Below are positions 1 through 6,240 of a DNA stretch of 11,995 bases, one piece after another. Origin of the DNA: Caldisericota bacterium (lineage in GTDB: Bacteria > Caldisericota > Caldisericia > B22-G15). Position 1 is the first letter of the stretch. The number at the start of each line of letters is the position of its first letter. The stretch lies in contig QMOO01000020.1 of assembly GCA_003648245.1 (NCBI GenBank), positions 1 to 11,995 on the forward strand, given 5' to 3'. Made by a program: the position numbers and the translations under genes. Under the pieces are notes generated by a model, which searched no databases, had not been told where the DNA came from, and saw nothing but the letters and a program-made list of their open reading frames with translations.

Positions 1-288
1 CATCCAGGGTTTTTCAATAAGAGGCTTAAAATCAATCATTGCACCAATGCTTATAAATATAAGGAGCGGAAAGAGTTCATTTTTTATTCCATATCTAAAG
101 AGAATGTCAAATATTGATCCAGTCTCTCTTAAAGGAGAGAAGGGCAGGTTTACAAGAAGGATTCCAATACCTATGGGAAGCAGAAGTAGAGGCTCATACT
201 TCTTCTTTACGGAGATAAAAACAAGGGATAAACCCACAGCTATCATTATCAATTCTTTAATCGTAGGTAGATAAAGGAAATTTCCCAT
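1..288 (-). CDS. oadB: Na+-transporting carboxylic-acid decarboxylase beta subunit (OadB/MmdB/GcdB family), N-terminal part
   Basis: This is the first 96 codons of a gene that runs off the left edge; the family is usually about 370-430 residues, so roughly a quarter is visible. I translated it by hand from the complement. The ATG at 288 follows an in-frame stop at 292-294, with only a weak GGTGG-like ribosome site. Hydrophobic segments lie at about residues 12-24, 32-48 and 69-87. The stretches KKKYEPLLLLPIGIGILLVNLP (about 28-49, shown here as key residues only: KKYEPLLLLPIG) and IGAMIDFKPLI (about 82-92) are characteristic of the family. The beta subunit is the membrane part that couples decarboxylation of a carboxybiotin carrier to Na+ export. 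Substrate (oxaloacetate, methylmalonyl-CoA or glutaconyl-CoA) cannot be told from this fragment. No alpha, gamma or biotin-carrier gene is upstream; the neighbour is a GTPase 20 bp away, so this subunit may be the last or only one in this operon. Confidence 0.82.
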   Translation of the reverse strand, partial: MGNFLYLPTIKELIMIAVGLSLVFISVKKKYEPLLLLPIGIGILLVNLPFSPLRETGSIFDILFRYGIKNELFPLLIFISIGAMIDFKPLIEKPWM

Positions 289-308
289 CTCTTATATTCT
301 ACCACCAC

Positions 309-1283
309 TCACTTTTTTGTGTGAAACTCAACAATGTCCTTATCTTTGAGTACCTGATTTTTAAACACTCTCTGTCCGTCAAATTTACTTGATCCCCAGA
401 GCCTTGCATACTTTAATTTCCTTGCTATTTCCTTGTGCAGTCTCTCTGCTGCATCATAAACTGTTGCTCCCTCCTTGAGGATAATGGGATCCTTAAAGTC
501 AGGAGGTTTCCCCGGCTCCTTTGTGTAAACTCTTATGATACCCAACTCTTCAAAAAGAACTCTCTTTAACTCATCAAGGTCTTTTTCGTCAAAAGATGAG
601 CCAGAGAGAACCTTTAATGAAAGATTGGATTTTACTAAATCAACATCCTCAGCCTCATCTTTTTTATTTATAAAGACAATTCCCTTCTTTTTTATCATTC
701 CAAATATTCCTTCTTCAGAGGGTTCTCTAACCACCTCAATTTTTTTCTCCCGGAGAAGTTCAGTTAATTTCTTAAATTCCTCTTCAATGTTTAGGTCAAA
801 AGAGAGAACAATAAGCACAAGATCTGAGTTTCTTACTATCTCCACAACCCAGAAGGGAATACTACCCTCTGCAATGGGGGGTAAATCGACCATTTGAAGC
901 TGTATGTCTTCGAAGGGAACCATTCCCACACATGGAGTTTTTGTAGTAAAGGGATAATCTCCTATCTCTGGTCTTGCATTTGAAAGCATCGAAAGAATTG
1001 TGGATTTTCCAGTATTGGGTGGACCCACAAGCACAATCTGTCCTGCTCCCTCTTTTTCTATGTGAATGAAATTTCTCTTTCCACCACGCTTTTTCTCGTT
1101 TTCCAGCTCCTCCCTGAGTTTTGATATTCTTGCCTTTATTTCCGCCTGAAGCTTATCAGTTCCTTTGTGTTTTGGCATTATTGCATACATCTTCTTTAAG
1201 ACCTCAATCTTTTCTTTTATGGTCTTCTTTTCCCTGTACTCTCTTTCCAGTTGGTAAAACTGTGGTGGAAGATTTGCTGGCAT
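309..1283 (-). CDS. DRG/Obg-like GTPase with C-terminal TGS domain
   Basis: Predicted GTP-binding protein of 324 residues resembling the DRG branch of the Obg superfamily, which in eukaryotes and archaea is linked to ribosome function; the bacterial members have no settled role. Order of parts: a charged, probably coiled-coil N-terminus (about 10-70); a G domain (about 82-245) with P-loop GPPNTGKS at 87-94, a TT pair at 113-114 in the switch I area, G3 as DLPP at 133-136, and G4 NKKD at 206-209; then a TGS domain (about 250-322). The usual G3 is DxxG, so the second Pro replaces the conserved Gly. The ATG lies 1 nt past the moaC stop; an AGGGTGA about 12 nt upstream is a possible ribosome site. 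Tight packing implies co-transcription with moaA-moaC and the decarboxylase subunit. The family is fairly sure; any tie to cofactor synthesis is only by position. Confidence 0.8.
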   Translation of the reverse strand: MPANLPPQFYQLEREYREKKTIKEKIEVLKKMYAIMPKHKGTDKLQAEIKARISKLREELENEKKRGGKRNFIHIEKEGAGQIVLVGPPNTGKSTILSMLSNARPEIGDYPFTTKTPCVGMVPFEDIQLQMVDLPPIAEGSIPFWVVEIVRNSDLVLIVLSFDLNIEEEFKKLTELLREKKIEVVREPSEEGIFGMIKKKGIVFINKKDEAEDVDLVKSNLSLKVLSGSSFDEKDLDELKRVLFEELGIIRVYTKEPGKPPDFKDPIILKEGATVYDAAERLHKEIARKLKYARLWGSSKFDGQRVFKNQVLKDKDIVEFHTKK

Positions 1284-1284
1284 T

Positions 1285-2139
1285 TTAAGGTAGAATCACC
1301 CTATCCCCTATCCTTACCTTTCCTCCAGTTATTACTTTTCCAAACCTTCCTTCTCTGGATACGATGTAAGGCTTTCCCGCGTTTACAAATTTTTCCTTGC
1401 CTATCTCTGTTATTAAGATCTCTGCCTTCCCTATCCTCAATTTTTTCCCCTCCTTCAACAGAAATGGAGGTATACCCATTATCATTATATTCTCTGTCAT
1501 ATCAAACGGATTTATAGTTTTCCTTATTTTTTCTGGCACATTCTTCATACACTCTATTGGAAAGATGGAGACTTCTCTCTCTGTTCCAGCATGAACATCA
1601 CCCTCAACTCCAGAACCTTTTATCAAATTTATCTCTTCTCTTTTTTCCTTTAACCCTCTTTTCTCACTCTTTGCCACCTGAAGAACAATTCCTTCATACT
1701 CGTAATCCCTCTTTACATGCCCACTTTTCCCGCCGCTTTTCTCCATCAATTTAATATCTCCCATACTTACCCATCTATCGACCCTTTTTATCATGTCATA
1801 CATGTTGAGAAGAGCAAAGGTGACACCTGTTATTGCCTCTATCTCCACTCCTGTTTTTCCAACATTTTTTACAGTTCCCTTAACTTCAATAATTCCTTCA
1901 TCAAAGAGGGTTGTTTCAAACTCTATGTTTGTTATAAGAAGAGGGTGACAGAAGGGAAGAATCTGAGGGACCATCTTCACTCCAAGCATGCCAACAGTTT
2001 CAGAAACAGTTATGACATCTCCTTTCTCAGTTTTTCCCTCTTTTATAAGTTTTATAACCTCTGGCGTTGTAAATAGTCTTCCGATGGCGGTGGCTTTCCT
2101 CTCTGTATCTTTCTTTTTTCCAACATCAATATTTTTCAT
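1285..2139 (-). CDS. moaC: Cyclic pyranopterin monophosphate synthase MoaC fused to a MOSC domain
   Basis: A 284-residue fusion. Residues 1-145 are MoaC, which turns the MoaA product (3',8-cyclo-7,8-dihydro-GTP) into cyclic pyranopterin monophosphate. Recognisable MoaC motifs are PFCHP at 62-66, GVEIEA at 97-102 (Glu99, Glu101), YDM at 114-116 with Asp115 and Lys118, and KSGGKSGH at 134-141. The spacing of the Glu, Asp and Lys matches the E. coli catalytic set. MoaC alone is about 160 residues, so the rest is a second domain: residues 149-284 look like MOSC, ending in EGRFGKVITGGKVRIGDRV. MOSC domains of this class normally carry an IGKECHxxC-type motif; here the aligned stretch is IGKEKFVNAGKP (247-257) with no Cys. 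The gene starts at an ATGA overlap with the moaA stop, behind a strong AAGGAGG at 2148-2154, indicating coupled translation. MoaC assignment is firm; MOSC is likely. Confidence 0.9.
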   Translation of the reverse strand: MKNIDVGKKKDTERKATAIGRLFTTPEVIKLIKEGKTEKGDVITVSETVGMLGVKMVPQILPFCHPLLITNIEFETTLFDEGIIEVKGTVKNVGKTGVEIEAITGVTFALLNMYDMIKRVDRWVSMGDIKLMEKSGGKSGHVKRDYEYEGIVLQVAKSEKRGLKEKREEINLIKGSGVEGDVHAGTEREVSIFPIECMKNVPEKIRKTINPFDMTENIMIMGIPPFLLKEGKKLRIGKAEILITEIGKEKFVNAGKPYIVSREGRFGKVITGGKVRIGDRVILP

Positions 2140-3095
2140 CCCCCAATCCTCCTTATAGATGTTTCTGGTTCCTTCTCGTCCATAAGATATGAGAAGGGTT
2201 TATTGTATATTATTTCTCTTATTTTTTCTCTTATGTAGTCTCCACTTTTTCCTTCCCTTAGGGGTTTTTTGAGGTTGAACTTTAATTCCCTTGATAGACA
2301 TGGATATAGAAAGCCATCAGATGTGAGTCTTACTCTGTTGCACTTATCACAGAAATTGTGAGATATCGGGGATATAAATCCAATGACAACTCCGTTTTCT
2401 TTTATTCTGTAGTATACGCTGGGACCCTCGCCCATCTTCTTATTGTATTTTTCTATACTCCACCTCTTTGATAGAATCTTAACAAGTTCATCCTGAGGTA
2501 CATACTCCTTTTTCCACAAATCTTTATTGGAGAAGGGCATAAGTTCTATAAACCTTATGGGAAAGGAAAGAGAGGAGGCAAACTCCACAAGTTTCTCCAC
2601 TTCATCAAGATTGCTCCTCATAAGCACAGTATTTAACTTTATATTTACATTATTCCTTTTTCCCTCTCTGAGTCCCTCAAGCACATTCTTTAATCCGTCA
2701 ACACCGGTAATTTTTATAAATTTCTCCTTGTCCAGTGTGTCAAGACTTACATTTACAGACACCCCTGTTTTTGAAAAAATGGGAATGAATTTAGTTAAAA
2801 AGTACCCATTTGTTGTTATAGATAATTTTTCCACCCCTTTTAGTTTTATTAACTCAAAGAACAACTTCTCTATGTCTTTTCTTATAAGAGGCTCCCCGCC
2901 AGTTATTCTTACTTTTTTGATTCCAAGGGAGACAAATATTTTTATAAGTTTCAGTATTTCTTCGTATCTCAGTATTTCATTGTGTGGAATGTATTTGAAT
3001 TTTTCTCTCGGAACGCAATAGAAGCACTTAAAATTACATCTATCGGTAACAGATATTCTTAAATAATCAATTTCTCTTCCAAATCTATCCTTCAT
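2136..3095 (-). CDS. moaA: GTP 3',8-cyclase MoaA (radical SAM)
   Basis: Radical-SAM enzyme of 319 residues, close to family length, that rearranges GTP into 3',8-cyclo-7,8-dihydro-GTP, the first step of molybdopterin synthesis. It starts MKDRFGREIDYLRISVTDRC, typical for MoaA. Visible motifs: the SAM-cluster cysteines C20-x3-C24-x2-C27 in CNFKCFYC; TGGEPL at 65-70; the C-terminal substrate-binding cluster C249-x2-C252-x13-C266; and a terminal Gly-Gly, the functionally important MoaA tail. The frame is open upstream to 3146, but those 17 codons are the 3' half of the tRNA-Ser gene, so I place the start at the ATG at 3095. That start is only 5 nt beyond the tRNA CCA and has no Shine-Dalgarno sequence, so the mRNA is probably released by tRNA processing. 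moaC follows with a 4-bp overlap, and the two act in sequence. Confidence 0.96.
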   Translation of the reverse strand: MKDRFGREIDYLRISVTDRCNFKCFYCVPREKFKYIPHNEILRYEEILKLIKIFVSLGIKKVRITGGEPLIRKDIEKLFFELIKLKGVEKLSITTNGYFLTKFIPIFSKTGVSVNVSLDTLDKEKFIKITGVDGLKNVLEGLREGKRNNVNIKLNTVLMRSNLDEVEKLVEFASSLSFPIRFIELMPFSNKDLWKKEYVPQDELVKILSKRWSIEKYNKKMGEGPSVYYRIKENGVVIGFISPISHNFCDKCNRVRLTSDGFLYPCLSRELKFNLKKPLREGKSGDYIREKIREIIYNKPFSYLMDEKEPETSIRRIGG

Positions 3096-3100
3096 TTTTC

Positions 3101-3193
3101 TGGCGGATGGGGCGGGATTCGAACCCGCGAGGCAGGATTTACCCACCTACCGCATTTCAAGTGCGGTGCCTTCAACCACTCGGCCACCCATCC
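3101..3193 (-). tRNA. tRNA-Ser(UGA), CCA encoded
   Basis: A 93-nt class II tRNA folds on the minus strand. The acceptor stem pairs GGATGGG with CCCATCC, with discriminator G and a genomic CCA at 3103-3101. The D arm is GCC/GGC. The anticodon stem CCGCA/TGCGG holds loop CTTGAAA with anticodon TGA at 3159-3157. A long variable arm of 7 pairs (two G-U type) identifies the serine type, and the T arm is GCGGG-TTCGAAT-CCCGC. It decodes UCA and related UCN codons. It sits between the ferredoxin gene and moaA on the same strand, in what looks like one transcription unit. Confidence 0.97.
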
Positions 3194-3200
3194 TTCCTTT

Positions 3201-3219
3201 AGGAGGGTTTTTCCCTCCT
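3201..3219 (-). other. GC-rich stem-loop between ferredoxin and tRNA-Ser
   Basis: A perfect 7-bp inverted repeat (AGGAGGG / CCCTCCT) with a 5-nt loop lies 6 nt after the ferredoxin stop and 7 nt before the tRNA 5' end. On the minus strand the 3' arm is followed by AAAGG, not a T run, so it is not a standard intrinsic terminator. On the plus strand it is followed by AATTGATT, also not T-rich. It may be a weak or attenuating terminator, a 3' stabilising structure for the ferredoxin mRNA, or a processing site before the tRNA. The stem is seen in the sequence; the role is a guess. Confidence 0.55.
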
Positions 3220-3225
3220 AATTGA

Positions 3226-3423
3226 TTACTCCAACGTTATTGCACCAGTTGGACATGCATCTACGCAGAGTCCGCACTCAATGCATGCCTCTGGATGAAC
3301 TACATAAGCCTTTCTCTCGTCTCCTTCACCTCTCATCTCGAATACATTGGGATCTACAGGACAGACATTTACACACTCTTCATCACCTGTGCATTTCTCA
3401 TGGTCAATAATTGGTCCAGGCAT
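3226..3423 (-). CDS. Small two-cluster [4Fe-4S]-type ferredoxin with Asp at one ligand position
   Basis: A 65-residue soluble electron carrier of the bacterial 2x[4Fe-4S] type. Cluster-binding residues: first motif C11-xx-D14-xx-C17-xxx-C21-P (read as CTGDEECVNVCP), second motif C47-xx-C50-xx-C53-xxx-C57-P, complete. In this fold C57 ligates the first cluster and C21 the second. Asp replaces the second Cys of motif I, as in Pyrococcus furiosus ferredoxin, where the Asp ligates a [4Fe-4S] cluster that can convert to [3Fe-4S]. A very strong ribosome site, AGGAGGTGA at 3435-3427, lies 3 nt from the ATG (AGGAGG itself 6 nt), pointing to high expression. It heads the minus-strand unit leading into tRNA-Ser and moaA. 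It could supply electrons to radical-SAM chemistry, but that is inferred from position only. Confidence 0.92.
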   Translation of the reverse strand: MPGPIIDHEKCTGDEECVNVCPVDPNVFEMRGEGDERKAYVVHPEACIECGLCVDACPTGAITLE

Positions 3424-3452
3424 GTCTCACCTCCTAAAATATTCTCTAATAC

Positions 3453-3461
3453 ATTTTATCA
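3453..3461 (-). promoter_or_regulatory. Extended -10 promoter element for the ferredoxin/tRNA-Ser/moa unit
   Basis: The minus strand reads TGATAAAAT, an extended -10 (TGn plus TAAAAT). The predicted transcription start is near 3446, giving about 23 nt of leader that contains the AGGAGGTGA ribosome site. I see no convincing -35. The same 9-mer occurs before uvrC. Confidence 0.45.
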
Positions 3462-3465
3462 TATT

Positions 3466-3474
3466 TGTTATAAT
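3466..3474 (+). promoter_or_regulatory. Extended -10 promoter element for the cyclodeaminase-family gene
   Basis: TGTTATAAT is an extended -10 with a consensus TATAAT at 3469-3474. The predicted start near 3481 leaves a leader of about 27 nt with GAGGAGG at 3496-3502. It lies 4 bp from the oppositely oriented ferredoxin -10, so both promoters cannot be occupied at once. Confidence 0.5.
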
Positions 3475-3507
3475 AGATTTAAAAAATAACATTTTGAGGA
3501 GGAAGAG

Positions 3508-4107
3508 ATGAAAGAAAAGACAATAGGGGAATATATTGAGGAGTTATCCTCCTCGTCACCCACTCCAGGGGGAGGTAGTGTTTCTTGTTTCCTGCTCTCT
3601 CTTTCCTCTTCTCTGTCAGAAATGGTCTGTGGACTAACTCCAAGCCTTGAGAGGTACATGCCTGAATTAAAGAAGCTTTCAGAAAGGTTTTTAAAACTCG
3701 CACAGATGGATGAAGAGGCTTTCAACAAGGTAATGAAAGCTTATTCCCTTCCAAAGAAAACTGAAGAGGAAAAGAAGAAAAGAAAGGAGGCTATTCAGAA
3801 AGCACTGAAGGAAGCAACTGATGTTCCACTTGAAGCAATGAAGAAAGCGAAAGAGATTATTCCTTTTGTTGAAATTTTGTTAAAGGATGGTAATAAAAAT
3901 GCTATATCCGATGTGGGTGTATCTGCTGTAACTCTTAAAGCCGGAGTTATGTCTGCATACCTTAATGTTCTTATAAATTTGAAGTATATAAAAGATGAAA
4001 AGTATAGAGAGAAAACCTTTAAAGAGGCAAATGAAATATTAAAATATGTAAGAAAATGGGGAAGCGATGTGTTTGATTCCATGAAAAAGATAATTGCTTC
4101 CTCTTAA
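3508..4107 (+). CDS. Cyclodeaminase/cyclohydrolase family protein (FTCD_C fold; formimino-/methenyl-tetrahydrofolate enzyme)
   Basis: This 199-residue, mostly alpha-helical protein fits the stand-alone form of the formiminotransferase-cyclodeaminase C-terminal family, whose bacterial members include FchA methenyltetrahydrofolate cyclohydrolase. Signatures are SPTPGGGSVS at 17-26, the conserved Asp68 in MDEEAF, a Lys-rich helix at about 83-103, and GNKNAISDVGVSA at 128-140. The likely role is interconversion of one-carbon tetrahydrofolate forms in the cytoplasm; which reaction cannot be decided here, and no formate-tetrahydrofolate ligase, FolD or formiminotransferase gene is adjacent. The ATG at 3508 has GAGGAGG 5 nt upstream and a good extended -10 promoter, so it looks like a single-gene unit. 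Its stop shares TTAA with the stop of the convergent PLP-enzyme gene. Confidence 0.85.
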   Translation: MKEKTIGEYIEELSSSSPTPGGGSVSCFLLSLSSSLSEMVCGLTPSLERYMPELKKLSERFLKLAQMDEEAFNKVMKAYSLPKKTEEEKKKRKEAIQKALKEATDVPLEAMKKAKEIIPFVEILLKDGNKNAISDVGVSAVTLKAGVMSAYLNVLINLKYIKDEKYREKTFKEANEILKYVRKWGSDVFDSMKKIIASS

Positions 4108-5306
4108 AGCTCTTTGAGTATATTTATAAGTGCATATTTGATGTGTTCGTAGGTAAGTCCACCCTGCAAGTATCCGATGTATGGAGGGGAGAGTGGCGCA
4201 TCGAAGGAGAACTCTATAGACGAGCCCTGAGAGAAGGTTCCTGCTGCCATTATAACATCTTCATTAAAGAAGTCTTCCGTCATGGGTTCAAGTATGGCAT
4301 CAGAATCTATTGGTGAGTAGTTTTGAACAAGCTGTGCAAATTTTATAAGTTTCTCTCTGTCCCCAAACTCAATTCCAAGAATTATATCCCCCCTCTCTTC
4401 ATTCCACCCTGGAAACACTCTAAAGCCCATATCTTCAAGTACTTTTGAGGCAAGAGTTATACCCTTTAGAGTCTCTCCAACTATGTGAGGGGAGAGAAAT
4501 AATCCGAGAAAGGCGTATCTTTTAAAGGAAATTTGAGCTCCCCCCTCCTTTCCTATTCCAGGAGATGCAAGAAGAGAAGCACACCTTTCTATTAAGTCCT
4601 TTCTTCCAGCTATATAACCTCCAGAGGGGGCAATGCCTCCGCCAGGATTTTTAGTGAGGGATCCCGCAACAATATCAACGCCAAAATGTGTTGGTTCGCT
4701 ATCCTCCACAAACTCTCCATAGCAGTTATCTACAAAGATAATACAGTCCCTCTTTACACCCTTAATATTTCTTACGAGTTCACCAATCTCTCTATTTAAA
4801 AGAGATCTTCTTCCTTTAGTGTATCCCATAGATTTCTGAATGAAGACAACCCTCGTCTCATCTCTTAAAACTTTTTTAAAATCCACCTCTTCCTCGAATA
4901 TGTTTACCTCTCTGTAGGATACCCCAAAATCCTTTAACGAAAGAGGAGAGGGCTTAAGTCCAATGGTTCTCTCTATAGTGTCATAAGGTCTTCCTGTTAT
5001 TGAGAGTATCTCATCTCCCTTTTTTAAGATGCCGAACAGTGCTATGGATATTGCATGACTTCCTGAAGCAATTTGACTTCTTACAAGACTGTCCTCTGTT
5101 CCAAAAACATGGGAAAAAATCTTTTCGAGTTTGTCTCTTCCTGTATCGTAAAATCCATATCCTGTGGAGTCTGAAAAATCCGTTTCTCTCACTTTATACA
5201 ATCTAAAGGCCTCAATTACCCTCTTAAAATTCTTAAATCTTATTTTCTCTATTTCCTCAAAAACCTCTTTTATTTGTTCTTCTTCTTTTTCTATAAATTC
5301 TTCCAT
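4104..5306 (-). CDS. ynbB: PLP-dependent methionine gamma-lyase/cystathionine lyase-like protein (YnbB / 'aluminium resistance' family)
   Basis: A 400-residue fold-type I PLP enzyme, about the usual length of the YnbB (COG4100) family. Active-site marks: SGSHAI at 81-86 for cofactor phosphate binding, FVDNCYGEF at 192-200 with Asp193 for the pyridine nitrogen, and SLTKNPGGG at 216-224 with Lys219 as the expected Schiff-base lysine, followed by the Gly-rich family stretch. Annotation as methionine gamma-lyase or aluminium resistance is historical; the true substrate is not well established. The start overlaps the miaA 3' end by 16 bp, and AGGTGA sits 7 nt before the ATG, so translation is probably coupled to miaA. 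In Bacillus subtilis ynbB also lies close to miaA (with hfq and hflX between), so the link seems old; hfq and hflX are absent here. Confidence 0.88.
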   Translation of the reverse strand: MEEFIEKEEEQIKEVFEEIEKIRFKNFKRVIEAFRLYKVRETDFSDSTGYGFYDTGRDKLEKIFSHVFGTEDSLVRSQIASGSHAISIALFGILKKGDEILSITGRPYDTIERTIGLKPSPLSLKDFGVSYREVNIFEEEVDFKKVLRDETRVVFIQKSMGYTKGRRSLLNREIGELVRNIKGVKRDCIIFVDNCYGEFVEDSEPTHFGVDIVAGSLTKNPGGGIAPSGGYIAGRKDLIERCASLLASPGIGKEGGAQISFKRYAFLGLFLSPHIVGETLKGITLASKVLEDMGFRVFPGWNEERGDIILGIEFGDREKLIKFAQLVQNYSPIDSDAILEPMTEDFFNEDVIMAAGTFSQGSSIEFSFDAPLSPPYIGYLQGGLTYEHIKYALINILKEL

Positions 5307-6208
5307 TTCTCTTTCACCTTCCTTAAAATTTCCTCAGCTAGTTCATAAGGGTTTTTATCTGTTACATCTATTATAATTGCGCCTTTCTCTTTCCTTAGCC
5401 AGATGATCTGTCTTCTTGCATACTCCTTTGTTCTCTTCTTTATCCTTCTTTTACACTCCTCAAGGGAAATTTCTCCTGAAAGGTAGAGAAGTATCTCCTC
5501 ATATCCTATTGCCTTTTTTGATGTTTTTGAGAAGCCCCAATATTCCTTTATTCTCTTAACTTCATCCACAAAACCCATATCAAACATCCTATCCACTCTA
5601 TCCTCTATTCTTTTGTAAAGTTTCTTTCTGTCCATTAAAAGTATAAACTTTAAAGCATCATACCTTTCCTCTTCTCCAAAAAAAGAAGATATAGGTTTTT
5701 TATAAATTTCATAAACTTCAAGTCCTCTGATTATCCTCTTTCTATCCTTCGGGGAAACTTTCCCTGCAAAAACTGGATCGACCCTTTTTAATTTCTCGTA
5801 GAGGGTGTTTAGACCTAATTTTTCTACCTCTTCCTCAATTTTTTTTCTTACCTCTTTTTTACTACCAGGTGGTTCAAAGGAGAGAAGAGTTCTTAAATAG
5901 AGCCCTGTACCTCCAACAAGTACAGGAATTTTACCCCCTTTATAAATAGAATCTATAATCTTTTCTGCCATTTCTTTAAACCTACCTGAAGAAAACTCTT
6001 CGTTAGGGTTTACAACATCTATCATATGATGTGGAATTCCCCGCATCTCTTCCTTTTTAATTTTATTTGTGCCTATATTCATGAATCTATAGACCTGAAA
6101 TGCGTCAAAGGAGATAATCTCTCCAGAAATTTCTTTTGCAACAAGTATTGAAATCTCAGTTTTACCAACAGCAGTGGGTCCTGTTATCACAATTAAAGGA
6201 GTTCTCAT
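5291..6208 (-). CDS. miaA: tRNA dimethylallyltransferase MiaA
   Basis: Transfers a dimethylallyl group to N6 of A37 in tRNAs reading UNN codons, including serine UCN tRNAs such as the one in this window. Counting from the ATG at 6208 (305 residues): P-loop GPTAVGKT at 10-17, SFDAFQVY at 33-40 with the catalytic-position Asp35, IPHHMID at 58-64, GGTGLYLR at 99-106, and a C-terminal RRQIIWLRKE-type tRNA-contact segment. An upstream in-frame ATG at 6238 would add MATLYGIIHL; I reject it because MiaA proteins usually begin just before the P-loop strand and because an extended -10 (6224-6216) lies inside that extension, putting transcription start at or 1 nt before the 6208 ATG. No ribosome site precedes either start, so the mRNA is probably leaderless. 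It is followed by ynbB with a 16-bp overlap and is divergent from uvrC. Confidence 0.95.
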   Translation of the reverse strand: MRTPLIVITGPTAVGKTEISILVAKEISGEIISFDAFQVYRFMNIGTNKIKKEEMRGIPHHMIDVVNPNEEFSSGRFKEMAEKIIDSIYKGGKIPVLVGGTGLYLRTLLSFEPPGSKKEVRKKIEEEVEKLGLNTLYEKLKRVDPVFAGKVSPKDRKRIIRGLEVYEIYKKPISSFFGEEERYDALKFILLMDRKKLYKRIEDRVDRMFDMGFVDEVKRIKEYWGFSKTSKKAIGYEEILLYLSGEISLEECKRRIKKRTKEYARRQIIWLRKEKGAIIIDVTDKNPYELAEEILRKVKEKWKNL

Positions 6209-6215
6209 CAAGTGA

Positions 6216-6224
6216 ATAATACCA
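6216..6224 (-). promoter_or_regulatory. Extended -10 promoter element for miaA-ynbB
   Basis: The minus strand reads TGGTATTAT (TGn plus TATTAT). Seven nt separate the hexamer from the miaA ATG, so the predicted +1 lies at or 1 nt before the start codon. No recognisable -35 is present; the opposing uvrC -10 occupies roughly that place. Confidence 0.4.
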
Positions 6225-6240
6225 TAGAGAGTTGCCATGG

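Noticed and set aside
535..897. 120-codon open frame on the plus strand, antisense to the GTPase gene.
   Set aside because: Low-complexity Ser/Phe-rich translation typical of an antisense shadow of Lys/Glu-rich coding sequence; no start signals.
2527..3021. 164-codon open frame on the plus strand, antisense to moaA.
   Set aside because: Ser/Phe/Leu-rich shadow of a confidently identified moaA; no ribosome site or family motif.
3096..3146. Upstream N-terminal extension of moaA (17 codons, open frame to 3146).
   Set aside because: These codons are the 3' half of tRNA-Ser including the T arm and CCA; the conserved MoaA N-terminus begins at the ATG at 3095.
3468..3728. Two overlapping minus-strand open frames across the start of the cyclodeaminase gene.
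   Set aside because: Both are antisense to the conserved PTPGGGS region and span the divergent promoter region; no family features.
6209..6238. Earlier in-frame ATG for miaA at 6238.
   Set aside because: It would add a hydrophobic MATLYGIIHL not typical of MiaA, has no ribosome site, and contains the likely -10 element.
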